The notes under the pieces were generated by a model. It saw only the letters and a program-made list of their open reading frames with translations. It was not told where the DNA came from and did not search any database. A stretch of 64,000 nt of DNA. Origin: Nitzschia sp. DOCU1 (Eukaryota; Bacillariophyta; Bacillariophyceae; Bacillariales; Bacillariaceae). This document shows, piece after piece, positions 10,740-26,013 of this stretch; the first letter of the stretch is position 1, and each line of letters starts with the position of its first letter. The position numbers were made by a program, and so were the translations under genes. The stretch lies in contig OX595991.1 in NCBI GenBank assembly GCA_951394045.1, positions 744,001 through 808,000 on the forward strand, in the 5' to 3' direction.

Positions 10740-11252
10740 ATGACAGCAGCTGCCTCCTTGCATCGACTTATTCTTCAGCAAGCTCTTCAGAACTATTCTA
10801 ACAATAACGTTTCCGTCGTCGAGCAGATGAAGCAAGCGTCAGATAGTAGTCCGAAACCCGATGAATCTGTTTCACTGAGAACTGAGATCATAGATTCAGC
10901 CTACTTGCTATCAATCTTCAAACACCAACAAACAGTAAACAAGACAAATGCTTTGCCGATGGTCATCCCCAACTCCCAGCCCCTCTTTCCAAGTCAAGTA
11001 CTCACGAAACCAGCCTTCCGGTACAACTCCGTCTTGACCAAGCCATGCCCTATTTCTGCTGAGTCCGGGCGAAGGCATTTTAAGGACGTCTACTACAAGA
11101 ACAACTCGAAGAAGCAACGACGAAATGGCAACAACAAGATTATTGCCCGTCCCCTGGCCATGCCGCCAAAACTACCTTCCGTTCAAGCGGGGCAAGTTGT
11201 TAAGTGTCCAGCGGGTGCTGCTTTGAACATCAATCCTACGTTGTTTCGGTGA
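10740..11252 (+). CDS. small basic protein of unknown function
   Basis: A single-exon frame of 170 residues from ATG 10740. I do not recognise it. The first 60 residues are Ser/Asn/Gln-rich with a short amphipathic helix (SLHRLILQQALQNY). The middle has two similar turns, LTKPAFRYNS and LTKPCPISAE. They are followed by a strongly basic patch, YYKNNSKKQRRNGNNKIIARP (around residues 120-140), and a Pro-rich tail. The composition suits a small nuclear or regulatory protein, but nothing proves that. It has no signal peptide, membrane segment or cysteine cluster. The gene stands alone between long intergenic stretches. It could be a spurious frame; its length and coherent basic region argue for a real gene. 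Confidence 0.45.
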   Translation: MTAAASLHRLILQQALQNYSNNNVSVVEQMKQASDSSPKPDESVSLRTEIIDSAYLLSIFKHQQTVNKTNALPMVIPNSQPLFPSQVLTKPAFRYNSVLTKPCPISAESGRRHFKDVYYKNNSKKQRRNGNNKIIARPLAMPPKLPSVQAGQVVKCPAGAALNINPTLFR

Positions 11253-12540
11253 TGACAATCAAAATGTGATTCTTAATGGGGCATCAGATGCCAGCATGAT
11301 TTTTCAGCAAGAAGAAGCAATAATACACGGATCTGGTGCTGACTATGCAAGGACCGATTGAAAACTGGCAATTTTAGTCGCGGCAAGTGCTGCGACTGCG
11401 TAACTCGGCTTCCGTATCCCAATCCAGTCGCAACCTATTCAAATACCAAGGAAATTGAGGATGTGGAAGTACAACTGATCGTGCACGTTGTCCTTGAGCT
11501 AGGAGGTGAAACTGCTGCTGCCGGCACTTATTCAACATCGGACCCTCGCCTAGCAGTAGGACGATTCTTTGTGATTGTAATTTATTTTGTCTTAGCATCA
11601 TCTACAACACCCAATTAGTTCTCGAGGGGAAAGACCAAAAGGAAGCTTGTAACAGCTGGAAATCGCAAAAGCCTTCGTCAAGGTCGAAGTCCGAACTTCC
11701 GCAATCGGACACAGCGCATTGGAATTCCGTTTGGAGGTGAAGCAAATTACCAAACTGCGTCCTAACAGAACAGAATTTTATGTCCTTCTCGCAATGACGA
11801 GCCAATTTGAAGGAGAATCGTAAAGCATGGGCGTATGTATGACCAAAACTTATATGCCTCACAAGATGGCTTTCGTACTTCAACTTTTTAATGAAGTTCG
11901 TCCGAAACCACCTTCAGCTGGTCTGCTTCCATGCACCTGCGAAAGTGTTATCGAGCCATTCTGTTCGAGCAGTTGTGTCGCGGGTTGACTTTCAAAGAAG
12001 ACGACCTTGCATTCGGCTCTTGCTTTGGTGATGGCCGAGCGTTGGTGCCTTTTTCAGGATTTTCGTCGTCTGCGGGAGTGCAACCCTCCAGAGAATCCTC
12101 CTAGCCTCCGGTACTTCTTTGGCTGATGATGTGCTCCCTCCGGCAGCAGGTCCGTTGATTCGCTGCTGCTAGGAGTGATTACCTGCTGTTCTGGATCAAG
12201 ACCAGAGTGACGAGACGGTCGACACAGGATCGCGCTACGACATCATTTCTTTCCAATCGGCCAGGTAGCTGCTAACTAGATAGCACGCACTTTTCGCTGC
12301 TTTAATAGCAGTAAATGTACCACTAGCCTAAGGTGTCATGTACCCCTATCAAGCAAGGGACGACACTTATCTAGCTAGTACTCGAGCAGTAGTGCGATCG
12401 ATTTCGGCTGCTTCCACGGGGACTCGGGGCATGATTCCAACAGTGGCTACTTCGTAGCAAAAGGCTAGTTGTAGATCAAGGGAGAGAGCGATATCAACTC
12501 GGTCGGGTTCGATCCATGGAGCCTCTAGAGTAGAAGCAGC
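11253..12540. other. long intergenic region
   Basis: 1.3 kb with short overlapping frames on both strands (for example 11358-11618 plus and 11602-11883 minus) that I cannot support. A GGTTCGATCC word at 12507-12516 resembles a tRNA B box, but its flanks do not pair. The 3' ends of the unknown gene and of CNOT9 should lie here. Confidence 0.4.
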
Positions 12541-13569
12541 TTAGTCTCCACCCAACAACGGATTGGAGGAGCTGACACCCGGTGGGTCTTCGCCGGACCC
12601 CACGCTTCCCAAAAGCTGCGCCAACCACTTTTGGACGGTGGGGTCGTTTTGCAGATGTGGTCCAAAAGTATTGTCCTTGAGTGAGCTGGGCAAGCATGTT
12701 TTCAATGCTTCTCGTGCCCTAGGATGGTCTGCCAAACGCAAGTAACATCGAACGACATGTTTCAACAGTCGCACGGAAGGATGCACCTGAAGCAATTGAA
12801 CCATATTCGCCAAGACCGTGCTGACCGCATAAAAGCGCTCGGCCGTTTGACAGACATATTCAAGTCCAACATTTTCTAGCAAGATCTTTTGAACCACAAA
12901 GGTAGCTACCGTCTTGGACAGCTCCGATCCAGTTTCCATAATGCGCAGACAAAGTGGAATAATTTCCGTACTCAACAAGAAAGAAATGACTTCGGTGTCA
13001 TCCACCTTTACCAAGGCTCCAATGACTCCGAGACTCGTCAATCGCAAATACTCAAACGGGCGAGACTTGGACTGCGTGTTGAGAAACGGATACAAGTACA
13101 AGGGAATTTGTGCTGCCAAGAAGGGTTGCCGTGTGTCGGCATGACTGGCGACACATTGCAACAACGCCAGGGCATTGCAGACGCGATTGGAAGCATGAGC
13201 CGTCAAGGTCGGTGGCGTCAAAAGCGGATAAATGGATACAATTTCTTGCAGCAGAGCCGCAATGGTCCCCGTCGAATGCCACAAAATCGGAGCAAGGTCC
13301 GCAAAGGATTCCCGCTTTTTGGAGAGTTCGAGTAAAACAACTTCTCGCTGTAAACATAGGGAGGAAGTGTTGTGTGAGTTTCCTATCCTACTGCTTGAGG
13401 TGCGAGTGTACAGCTCTGCAAACAGCATTCCACCTACCTGCTCCGAGTTTGTCAATTGGAGTACCAAGGGAAGCAATTCTTCCATACCACCGCCAGTCCC
13501 AGGGCTGGTTGGAAGAGCCACACCACCACCGGAATGTGTGGATCCATTGGCAGATAATGTAGATGCCAT
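12541..13569 (-). CDS. CNOT9: CCR4-NOT complex subunit CNOT9 (Caf40/RQCD1), two exons
   Basis: Exons 13438-13569 and 12541-13347, separated by a 90-base intron (13348-13437; CAG|GTAGGT ... TTACAG|). The intron is a multiple of three and stop-free, so the frame reads through it, but it must be removed. Splicing gives 312 residues and joins LTNSEQ to [14 protein letters not shown], matching the family sequence [14 protein letters not shown]9 is the armadillo-repeat hub of the CCR4-NOT deadenylase that binds CNOT1 and GW/TTP-type recruiters. Near-invariant blocks are present: [58 protein letters not shown] and [23 protein letters not shown] Gly/Ser N-terminal leader and a short C-terminal tail are lineage-specific. 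It is divergent from the ABC transporter gene. Confidence 0.93.
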   Translation of the reverse strand: MASTLSANGSTHSGGGVALPTSPGTGGGMEELLPLVLQLTNSEQVGGMLFAELYTRTSSSRIGNSHNTSSLCLQREVVLLELSKKRESFADLAPILWHSTGTIAALLQEIVSIYPLLTPPTLTAHASNRVCNALALLQCVASHADTRQPFLAAQIPLYLYPFLNTQSKSRPFEYLRLTSLGVIGALVKVDDTEVISFLLSTEIIPLCLRIMETGSELSKTVATFVVQKILLENVGLEYVCQTAERFYAVSTVLANMVQLLQVHPSVRLLKHVVRCYLRLADHPRAREALKTCLPSSLKDNTFGPHLQNDPTVQKWLAQLLGSVGSGEDPPGVSSSNPLLGGD

Positions 13570-14234
13570 ATTGTTTGCACACCTCTTCTATTGCCTTGCT
13601 ATAGCTTGATGTGCCAGCCACGAAGTAAGTACGTTTAATGCGGATTGCAAAAACAACCAGGTCTACACGGTTTCGAGGTGCTGGGTAGACGAGTAGCGTG
13701 CAACAGCAACAAACAACTTCGTCGAACAGCTAGTAGTACTTTTTGCGCTCAAACAGTTTCGCTCTCCTTCAAAAACCCGTCGACGCCGTCCCTTCGACCA
13801 TCATCGTCGCTGCCACACATCCCCTTTAGTTTGGGGGACATACTAGCTATTTGAGGGCCCCCTCAATTCGAGGCTTTGGGGGAGGACCTTCCGTCGCCTT
13901 CCAGACGAAATTTGTCTTGCGTACGTGGAGCCTCCGGTGGAGCCAAGATAGGGAAAAACACGAACAAAAATGGCGGCGGGGCTTAACACAAAATCTTTTT
14001 CCTCATCCCAAAAAGGGCCAGACATCGCTTCAACCAACACATTTTCAAGAACAAGAGGCTGTAAAGGAGAAACGCCGATCTCCATCAAGCGGGGTCTGTA
14101 TCCATTACTCCTCTCGTCTACAGCCAGCCAGCATCCATTGCCGTGTCTGTCTGCGACTGCATCAGTAGGCGCAAGGATTGGATTTTGCTTCTGCTGCGCC
14201 GGCGTTGTTGCGACTGTTGACACAACGGAGAGAG
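13570..14234. other. divergent promoter region
   Basis: 665 bases between the starts of CNOT9 (minus) and the ABC transporter (plus). Both promoters and 5' leaders should lie here. No RNA gene, repeat or supported reading frame. Confidence 0.4.
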
Positions 14235-18913
<4,679 letters not shown>

Positions 18914-19307
18914 AAGACTCCCAACGCGGTTGATTTTGTTTCAGGCCTTTGCTCCGTACAGGAATAATCTTTTTCTGGCGGGGAGGACAGCGTGACTTCC
19001 TTCGTCGCGATGAAAACGTCGTCGAGGGAATAAAGAGTGAGTCGCCTGAGCTGCAGTCACGAATTCATTCCTGGTTCGCCTTCGCCCCTTGAGGGTCATT
19101 ATCGGAATATTTATTATAGCCCCTTCAATATCTGCTGGTATTCAATTTCCCGCCAGAAGGGAAAGGAACAGTCAATTCGGACAAGCTAATTATGTCCTTC
19201 GGACAATCTTACGTCCCGTTCTCATCCCAAGCACGGCCGCGAGTGGATCGCGGTCTCACAAAATCTGTATTTCGATATTGGTGTGCACAAAAAAACGTCA
19301 AAGCAGC
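18914..19307. other. intergenic region
   Basis: 394 bases between the ABC transporter stop and the RRxS-rich gene. The frame of the downstream gene stays open back to about 19089, so a longer N-terminus is possible. No other feature seen. Confidence 0.35.
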
Positions 19308-20930
19308 ATGAGTGTTGATCTATGGAGCTTGCAACTGCCCTTTCTAGACGACTCCAAGAGTCTTGGTGCTATTCCGTTATCCGGAGCGTGTGAGCAAGCG
19401 TCAAGCCTATCGCTGGATGAATTCGTGGTAGCACTAGCCCTAGAGGCTCGTGGTCAGGAGAACTTCGACACATTATTTATGGACGAACTGCCCAGGCCCG
19501 AAAATAGGCAGAGGGCGTTGAGAAGAAATAGCCTCGGATGTTATGAACAGGATGGGCTAGCGCAAGGTACTCTTACTGGGCGAAGAAGTGCCGGCCGCCG
19601 CCACAGTCTCGGCGCTCCGCTTGCGGACTTCAGCGAGGGAGATCGTGGATCCCAAGGTCCAAAGCAACCGAGCGAAGAGCAAAGGCGCATAGGTCGCTCT
19701 CAGATTCGAAAGAGCTTAGACCAATTTGCCAGCACTTTTGATTGTTGTCCGATGATCGATAATGATGGCTTCTTGGTCGTCTCCTCTTCCGAAAAAGCAA
19801 CCACGTTTCGGCAAGCTATTGCGCAAAGACGTCCCAGCCGCCCCCGCCGGAAGCCTAGCGAACGATCCTCAACAAAAGAATATGGTAATGTAACTCTGAG
19901 TCAGGATTTCGTGTGGGAACAGGGCAGAAATTGCAGCGACGGGGTGGTCGATCCCGAGAACTCGAATTGCAGCAAAATGCATGATGGCAGTTCCGTTCCT
20001 GGTGGGTTCGCGGTTTCACGCGAAGAGGCGTCGAAGAAGGCTTGCCGAGTGCGACAAAACAACCGTCCATGTCGTCGAGGTAGTTTGAGCAGTGGAACTC
20101 AAGAGACTGCCGATGCTCTTCGTGCGGTTAGTAGTCGACACACGCGTCGTCGAAGTGGTTCACCGTCAGGTCGACGACCTGCAAGGAGAGGATCAGGAAG
20201 TTTCTTGACAGAAGAAACCCCGGTACCAAATGCTCACACGCATTGCTTTGTGGAGAGCGAAGCAGTGACATGCTTTCAGCCGAAGTCTTCCACAGGGGCT
20301 AGTAGGGCTAGAGCAGGGCGGAGCAGTTCTCCGTTTGAGAGCAACCGGGCGCGGCGTGGGCAATCTCTTGGAGGGTCGGAGCATTGCCTTAGGCCTTGCT
20401 CGAGAAGCCCAGCCAGACTTTTCCCAGACAATTCTGGGGAATCGCGACGACGCTCCTCAACAAATACTGTCTCTTCTACGGAAAATCGCCCAGTAAGGTG
20501 CAGGAAATCAAATAGTAGCTTACAGCCCTCGTCTGGCCCTGCTCGGCAGCTTGCTGGTACTGATAAACCAAGCCGAAGATCATCGACAGAGTTGTTGAAT
20601 CTGATCTACTCCCTGGCTCCTACATGTGATACTGACTCACAAGCCGTGAACCTTCCCCGGGGACGAACTGATTCCCTCGGCGCGACATTTCACAGTGCAC
20701 GATCTACGCTCGAGAATCTACGGTTGTCCATGGACCTTTCACATAATCACAGTGACGAGCCCAACTCCAAACATGTCACTGTCCGTTCCCGTAGCAGACG
20801 CCGCCAGCTAGGAGCATCGATGAGCGCGCGTCCCCTCATGCAGCGTGATAAGCACAACTTGATGCCCCCCGAAGACATCGCTCAGGTCAACACTCGCCTT
20901 TGCCGACGAAACTCGGCTGCAGCAGCCTGA
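19308..20930 (+). CDS. RRxS-motif-rich disordered protein, unknown function
   Basis: A single-exon frame of 540 residues from ATG 19308; the frame is open further upstream, but MSVDLWSLQLPFLDD is the first ATG after a stretch that reads like a leader. I recognise no family. The first 60 residues look folded (SLDEFVVALALEARGQENFDTLFMDELPRPENRQRALRRNSLG). The rest is Arg/Ser-rich and disordered. The motif RRxS occurs about nine times (RRNS, RRHS, RRPS, RRGS, RRRS, RRGS, RRRS, RRSS, RRNS), which fits the consensus site of basophilic (AGC/PKA-like) kinases. It could be a multi-site phosphorylation scaffold or an SR-like nucleic-acid-associated protein; this is inference. The gene is convergent with homogentisate dioxygenase, with 96 bases between the stops. 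Confidence 0.65.
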   Translation: MSVDLWSLQLPFLDDSKSLGAIPLSGACEQASSLSLDEFVVALALEARGQENFDTLFMDELPRPENRQRALRRNSLGCYEQDGLAQGTLTGRRSAGRRHSLGAPLADFSEGDRGSQGPKQPSEEQRRIGRSQIRKSLDQFASTFDCCPMIDNDGFLVVSSSEKATTFRQAIAQRRPSRPRRKPSERSSTKEYGNVTLSQDFVWEQGRNCSDGVVDPENSNCSKMHDGSSVPGGFAVSREEASKKACRVRQNNRPCRRGSLSSGTQETADALRAVSSRHTRRRSGSPSGRRPARRGSGSFLTEETPVPNAHTHCFVESEAVTCFQPKSSTGASRARAGRSSSPFESNRARRGQSLGGSEHCLRPCSRSPARLFPDNSGESRRRSSTNTVSSTENRPVRCRKSNSSLQPSSGPARQLAGTDKPSRRSSTELLNLIYSLAPTCDTDSQAVNLPRGRTDSLGATFHSARSTLENLRLSMDLSHNHSDEPNSKHVTVRSRSRRRQLGASMSARPLMQRDKHNLMPPEDIAQVNTRLCRRNSAAAA

Positions 20931-21026
20931 TGCTACCTATTACAGCTATTTCTCGTTCTACCAGCTAATGCACGTATTACTTTAGATGAAGTCATTGGTA
21001 CCTTCTTTTTCTTTGTATAAGAGTGA

Positions 21027-22382
21027 CTATTCTTCTTTCTTCGAGGCATATCGATTGGGCAAAGCTTTCCAACAATCTCCATAGTCCGTGTCCAGGCATT
21101 CGTGCTCCAATGCATACTTGGACAAGGTCAACATGTAGCTAGTTTCAAACATGAACGCCAAGCCACCCGAGAAGTATGCGGGTTTGTCACAAGGATCCGC
21201 CACAGCCTGGTCATAACTGACCGCATCAGGACCGTGCGCCGTCATGCAGGAATGCAAGGATGCTCCACCAGGCAAGAATCCCTTCTTGGCGTCATATCCT
21301 CCTTGGATCAGCCCCATGAACTCAGTCATGGTATTACGGTGGAACCAGGGGGGTCGGAAGGTATTGGGATCGGTGCTCATCCATCGTGGTGGGAAAATGA
21401 CAAAGTCACACAACGCCGTTCCTGTCTCATCGCCCGCGCAAGTCAACACCGTATAAATCGACGGATCCAGGTGATCAAAAGTCACAGAATTAACTGCACA
21501 AAACTTGGACAAATCGTATTTGAAGGGTAGATAGTTTCCATGCCATGCCACGACGTTGAAGGGAGAAGACTGCAATGGCTTCGTCCACAATTTCGAACCA
21601 AACTTGTTGTACAACTGAGCATTGGGATTCGCCAAAAACTGCTCGGTGGACTCATACCATGCTACGGGGTACTGAACGTCTCGAGCATTGACAAGCCCAT
21701 TACTTCCAATGGGGCCTAGTTCCGGCAATTGAAAGTGTCCCTTGAATATTTCGAGCACATAGCCACGTTTGCGGATATCTGCTTCCATATCTGCCACTTG
21801 CACCGAGAACACAATTCCTCGTGGAATGACGCAGATCTCTGTCGGTTGCACGCACAATCTTCCCATTTCGGTCCGAATGAATAAAGTTCCTTCTTGCGGT
21901 ACAATCAAGAAATCGCCGTCAGAATTGTAAAAGTAATCCTTCATACCTCTTTGAAACATGTACATGTAAATAGCTAGCCCACACTTTGTGGCCGGTTCTC
22001 CCGAGGAACCTAAGAGGTGCATACCCGACACAAAGTCCTTGATAACCCAATCTTTGTCTTCCAGTGGATTCCATCGGAGCGCATTTGGATCCAGAATTCC
22101 CGCCGTAGGATCGGCGCCGCCAAAGAATAATTGTTCCTTGGATGGCCGAAAGGGATGCACATTGTGCACCGCGCTTGGCTGTTGTCGATACAACCACGTT
22201 CGTAAATTAACATGACGGGGTCGTGTAAACGCCGTTCCTGACAACTGCTCTGCGTACAAATCAAAGGGAACTCGTCGGGGATTGTTGCGACCCTTGGGCA
22301 AGGCGCCTTCGGAAGCCTCACTTTCAAAAGTGTTGCCGAATCCAGCTTGATAGACAATCGTATCTTTCATCATGGTTTTCAT
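21027..22382 (-). CDS. HGD: homogentisate 1,2-dioxygenase
   Basis: 451 residues from the ATG complementary to 22380-22382; the frame is open to 22448 but without another ATG. HGD opens the aromatic ring of homogentisate to maleylacetoacetate in tyrosine catabolism, using Fe(II) and O2. The opening YQAGFGNTFESEASEGALPKG is diagnostic. The iron ligands are all present: H348 and E354 in WFHRNTMTEFMGL, and H383 in SCMTAHGPD, with spacing as in the human enzyme (His335, Glu341, His371; one residue shorter in the last gap). Length matches the family (about 445). No targeting signal is visible, so it is probably cytosolic. In photosynthetic cells homogentisate is also the tocopherol and plastoquinone head-group precursor, so this enzyme competes with that pathway. 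No other tyrosine-pathway gene is adjacent. Confidence 0.95.
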   Translation of the reverse strand: MKTMMKDTIVYQAGFGNTFESEASEGALPKGRNNPRRVPFDLYAEQLSGTAFTRPRHVNLRTWLYRQQPSAVHNVHPFRPSKEQLFFGGADPTAGILDPNALRWNPLEDKDWVIKDFVSGMHLLGSSGEPATKCGLAIYMYMFQRGMKDYFYNSDGDFLIVPQEGTLFIRTEMGRLCVQPTEICVIPRGIVFSVQVADMEADIRKRGYVLEIFKGHFQLPELGPIGSNGLVNARDVQYPVAWYESTEQFLANPNAQLYNKFGSKLWTKPLQSSPFNVVAWHGNYLPFKYDLSKFCAVNSVTFDHLDPSIYTVLTCAGDETGTALCDFVIFPPRWMSTDPNTFRPPWFHRNTMTEFMGLIQGGYDAKKGFLPGGASLHSCMTAHGPDAVSYDQAVADPCDKPAYFSGGLAFMFETSYMLTLSKYALEHECLDTDYGDCWKALPNRYASKKEE

Positions 22383-23123
22383 GGCAGAAAAGTTGTGGGA
22401 GTCGTCGAGACTCAATGATCGAATCTCCTTTGGGCGGTCGGGTGTCAATAGAGTGTCAAGGACAAGAATGATGGTAGAGAAGAGATTGCATTCGTTTTCT
22501 CATTGTGATGTTGGCCTCGGAACTCCACCGTTGGTTCTCGTTTTGGATTTTCTGGCGGGAAAACGGGCGTCACCAATTACCCGTAAGATTTCTACGAGAG
22601 ATGGCGTGTACAAGCATTTTTCGCTCCCGGCACGATCGAAAGGGTCAATTTAGTCAAAATAGTCGTCTTTCGACTACGTAGACCGCAAATGCTGGTTTCG
22701 CCTCATCACGGTCAGTGGTGAAAGTGAACGACGGCAAGACGACTTGTTTCCATGGGGCAAGAAGATAAAGCCTTGACGGCTCTTTTGGAGAGGCTGTTTA
22801 TGACGCGCAAAGGAATTGGTACATCGTGACATTTGTCTGGTTAAAATATTAACCAGATCGTTGTGACGTTTGTGACATTTCTGGTCAAAATACTGAGCAG
22901 ATTCTTACTACCGTTAGCTCGAAATACCAGGCACGCAACTATTGTGAAATAACTACTCCGTACTACTCTAGCAGCAATAACTCCTCTACCTCGAGTAGTT
23001 ATTTCTACTAGTAGTAGGAGAGCATGCAAGAGTTCGCTGCTGCCGCCGTCGTCGTCCATAAGATGCAGCATCCCCAAAGTCAAAGCAAGCAGCAGTATCA
23101 CAAGATCTCTATCATTCTACACA
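22383..23123. other. intergenic region with short repeats
   Basis: 741 bases upstream of HGD and downstream of the second sulfotransferase. It holds a hairpin at 22837-22856 and two similar blocks beginning GTGACATTT (22828 and about 22875). No gene supported. Confidence 0.4.
22837..22856. repeat. hairpin-forming inverted repeat
   Basis: CTGGTTAA, a four-base spacer AATA, then TTAACCAG: a perfect 8-bp stem. It lies in the first copy of a roughly 25-base imperfect direct repeat (GTGACATTT...CTGGT...AAAATA) whose second copy starts near 22875. It sits about 455 bases upstream of the HGD start. A regulatory role is possible but not shown. Confidence 0.45.
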
Positions 23124-24641
23124 CTATCCATTTCGTCGTCGAAAAAAAGAGCCGAGCGGTACACCACGACGTCTCCGATAACAGCGCTGATAGAATAATC
23201 GTATTCCCTCCAACGCCGTATAGGTACCAACAAAGGTCAGGACCACCACCATCGAAAGGTATTGAAAGGGTTCTTCGTCATAGTCTGGAATCAAGTTCTC
23301 AAAGTATCGAATCGTTCGCTGTACTCCCGGAAATAACATAATCCTGGATTGGGCCTTTTTGGCATTGACTTTGGCCCATTTCGAGGCATCTAATCCAAAG
23401 GCGTCCGCCAAAATCTGACTCGCATTCGGATGTAGAATGGGCACTTCGACCAGGATATGAGAAGGATAATCTTGCACAAATCTACGAATTTGATCATGAT
23501 GCTTGTCGTAAATGATACGCATCAGTTCCGCCTTTTGGGTCTGGTTGTTACGATCGTCGGGCAATCGATCAAGTTGGCCACGACGATAAAATTCGTTGAT
23601 GAATTGCCAATCCAAATTGTCGCCAAACCAATTCTGTACCGAGTGGATCCAAGAATCGAAATCTCGTGTATTCAAAATAAAGGTCGCATTGGGATAGGCC
23701 TCGTGAATATCCAACAAGTTGAAGTATTGTGGAAAGAAAATACGATTTCGTTTGTTTGGTTCGGCCGATTCAAAGTCCAAGGATCCATCGTCTAATAGCA
23801 CGGCCGGCTGGAATTCGTTCGGTCCGGTTTGGGCGCGTACGACGGGTCGGGGTCCATTGATTTCGGCGTACACATCAAAGTGGCCGCAATGGCGAAAGAT
23901 GGACCGATTGCGAATCAAATTGTCCAGCATACAGTCTGCCATGAGGGCAGGTCCACCCGATTGAGCAGACTTTTGAGGTTGGCAACAATACTGCAAAAGG
24001 CATGTTAGAAACTTTTGTCATCATCCTGGCAACCAGCAAGGACCATCTCGCGCCACCTTTCGACGATATAGCATGTCCTAGTAGAGAGAACTTACCCAGT
24101 GTTGACATTTCATTCGGCGTTGCTGATTTCTAAAAAATGCAAAAATGGACGAGGTGCCCGCTTTGGGGAATCCCACCACAATAATCGGTCCAGGAAGTAA
24201 CGTTTTTTGCTCTGCCAGTGCCACTGCTTCTTTCAGTTTGGTGGCATTTCCAAAGTGGAGGCGTTTGGGGTGATGATGATGATGATGTTTTTTGCCAAAG
24301 CCTCTTGTCATTGGCATGGTGCCGTTGGCTGACGACGACAATGACATGGAGTGGTTCGTTTTACCATGGTGATGATGACGGAGGGTGGGATGCATGGCAG
24401 GATCCGGGTCTTCTCGTTGATGATACTGTTTCTTGGTATTTTGAATTCGAATTACGTGCCCAGTGGGGTGATGATGCTTGTGCATGAATTCCTCATAGGC
24501 GGAGGAGTAATAACGCTGATTTGGATGTTGATATTGATAAGATTCTTGAAAGAGTTCATTCATTGCTTGCAACATTAATGTTACCCATAAGCACAACAGA
24601 GCAATGCTGACTTGTTGTAAATGCCGACTCGAGTACATCAT
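23124..24641 (-). CDS. membrane sulfotransferase-family protein (two exons)
   Basis: Exons 24096-24641 and 23124-23990; the 105-base intron (23991-24095) has GTAAGT and TTTTGCAG ends and a phase-0 join (QHW/YCC), giving 470 residues. Residues 12-27 form a signal anchor (SIALLCLWVTLMLQAM). A His-rich, disordered stem follows (runs of four and six His near residues 88 and 118). The PAPS loop is GFPKAGTSS with K160. A second motif, ATFILNTRDFDSWIHSVQNW, takes the place of the 3'-phosphate-binding RHP segment. Near the C-terminus is a hydrophobic stretch (LSMVVVLTFVGTYTALEGI) that could be a second membrane span, followed by a basic tail. The fold assignment is firm. Substrate and even activity are open, because the RDP/RHP motif is changed to TRDFDSW as in many plant-like and protist members. 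Confidence 0.78.
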
Positions 24642-24851
24642 CGTTTGGGACAGTCAGGATTGCACGACGAATTCAAGTACAGACGAGAGATACAGAGTTG
24701 AAAGCAGGAGCAATAGCAACAGCGTTGTCACAATCACTACTAGCCACAAGCCCGAAAATCACCACAGAGGCAGTCAATGTGGATTGCCTTTATCACTCTA
24801 CCGGTACAAAACAAAATGGCGCGGAGATGGATGATCCAATCGTCGTGTTAA

Positions 24852-25688
24852 GAGCATCACTTATCGGGGGGTATAAATGACCCGTTTATCCGAAACGACG
24901 TACTTTGGCATCACTTACCGGGGGAAATCTATGCTCAAAAATTTATGAAATATGGATCGGTCCCATAAATTTCCAAAATTTATGGGGCCGACAGATAAAC
25001 AGGCGATTTATACCAAACCACAAAATATCAATCAGAAGAGCATTCAAACATATACGATTGCGAATATGTTTATGCAAAGTGCTTCCACTCCCGCCGAACC
25101 GTTCGATCAAATCCACAATGCCGACGACCACAACAACAAGAAGGACAAAACAACGCAACTTCACCGTCGCTCAACGTTTCGATCTCCCAAAGTAGTTTAG
25201 TGATAACCCAAGCACAGTGATCATTTGCACGGTCGAAGATGGGTCCGACGCTAAAGAGAGAGCGAGCGCAAAAGCAGCAGTGAAAGCAACAATCAACTTG
25301 TTGTTTCTTTATCAGTCTGCAGTCTCAAAACAAATGCCATGCCCGACGCCTCCAAATCCGACAGCAATGCCACATATCATGGGACAAAGGGATGTGAAGG
25401 AAGCAGGGGGGGGGGGGCGGGATTGTAATGTCGATCCAATTGTCGTTGGCAAGAAAGGATTATCACATCGTCCTCGTTGTCGTCAGTTCTGCCGACCAAA
25501 ACGAATAAATATTTAAGGTATGAGTATATGTCTAGTATCAACGTCACTACGTAGGAATAGCTAAAATATCAGGGGGAAATATCCATGACGCGGTTGGTGA
25601 TGCGAAGCGAAGAATCCCATAAACTTCCGCCATAAATCATAAACGGCCAGTTTACCCCCCAAAAATATGGGCCCGATTAGTGATGCTC
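24852..25688. mobile_element. PIF/Harbinger-like non-autonomous TIR element (MITE-like)
   Basis: An 837-bp unit bounded by terminal inverted repeats: GAGCATCACTTATCGGG on the left (24852-24868) and, read inward from the right end, GAGCATCACTAATCGGG (25672-25688), 16 of 17 matching. It is flanked on both sides by TAA (24849-24851 and 25689-25691), the 3-bp TWA target duplication typical of PIF/Harbinger. A second, subterminal GCATCACYWACCG motif occurs near both ends (about 57 and 86 bases in). The inside is AT-rich, with a perfect hairpin at 24962-24986, a run of G near 25409-25421 and no transposase frame, so it would need a transposase in trans. It lies between the divergent sulfotransferase and PXMP4-like genes. 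Family assignment is inferred from the ends only. Confidence 0.65.
24962..24986. repeat. perfect 11-bp hairpin inside the TIR element
   Basis: CCCATAAATTT, spacer CCA, AAATTTATGGG: perfect arms. Related TTTATGG words recur at both ends of the element. Confidence 0.7.
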
Positions 25689-25691
25689 TAA

Positions 25692-26013
25692 GTGGCACAT
25701 CTGCCAATGCCAAAAAGGCATGAACCATTTGAGGCTTTTTTCGGATACTCTCGCCAGAATAGAACGATGCACATGAATCACTGGCCGGAAGGATGAAGGG
25801 ATACACATTTTAATCGATTCGGAGGAGTCAATCGCGCGTGCCAACCCAAACTGATGACGCGTTGGGTGCTTTGACATCGGTTCCATCATCACTTGCACCT
25901 TTTTCTGTTGCAACCTTCACTACATTTGTTGGGCGATACTATCCTTACCATTCACATTTGGATAACGAACCCCCCATCCGAAAGCAAGCAACAGGAGTAC
26001 TATTATAATAAGA
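25692..26013. other. intergenic region upstream of the PXMP4-like gene
   Basis: 322 bases after the TIR element. It probably carries the promoter of the PXMP4-like gene. No gene or repeat seen. Confidence 0.4.

Noticed and set aside
12505..12520. GGTTCGATCC resembling a tRNA B box
   Set aside because: The flanking bases do not form a T-stem and no A box or acceptor stem is found upstream.
25217..25516. 99-codon frame inside the TIR element, a possible transposase fragment
   Set aside because: No DDE-like motif or similarity to Harbinger proteins; crosses the poly-G run.
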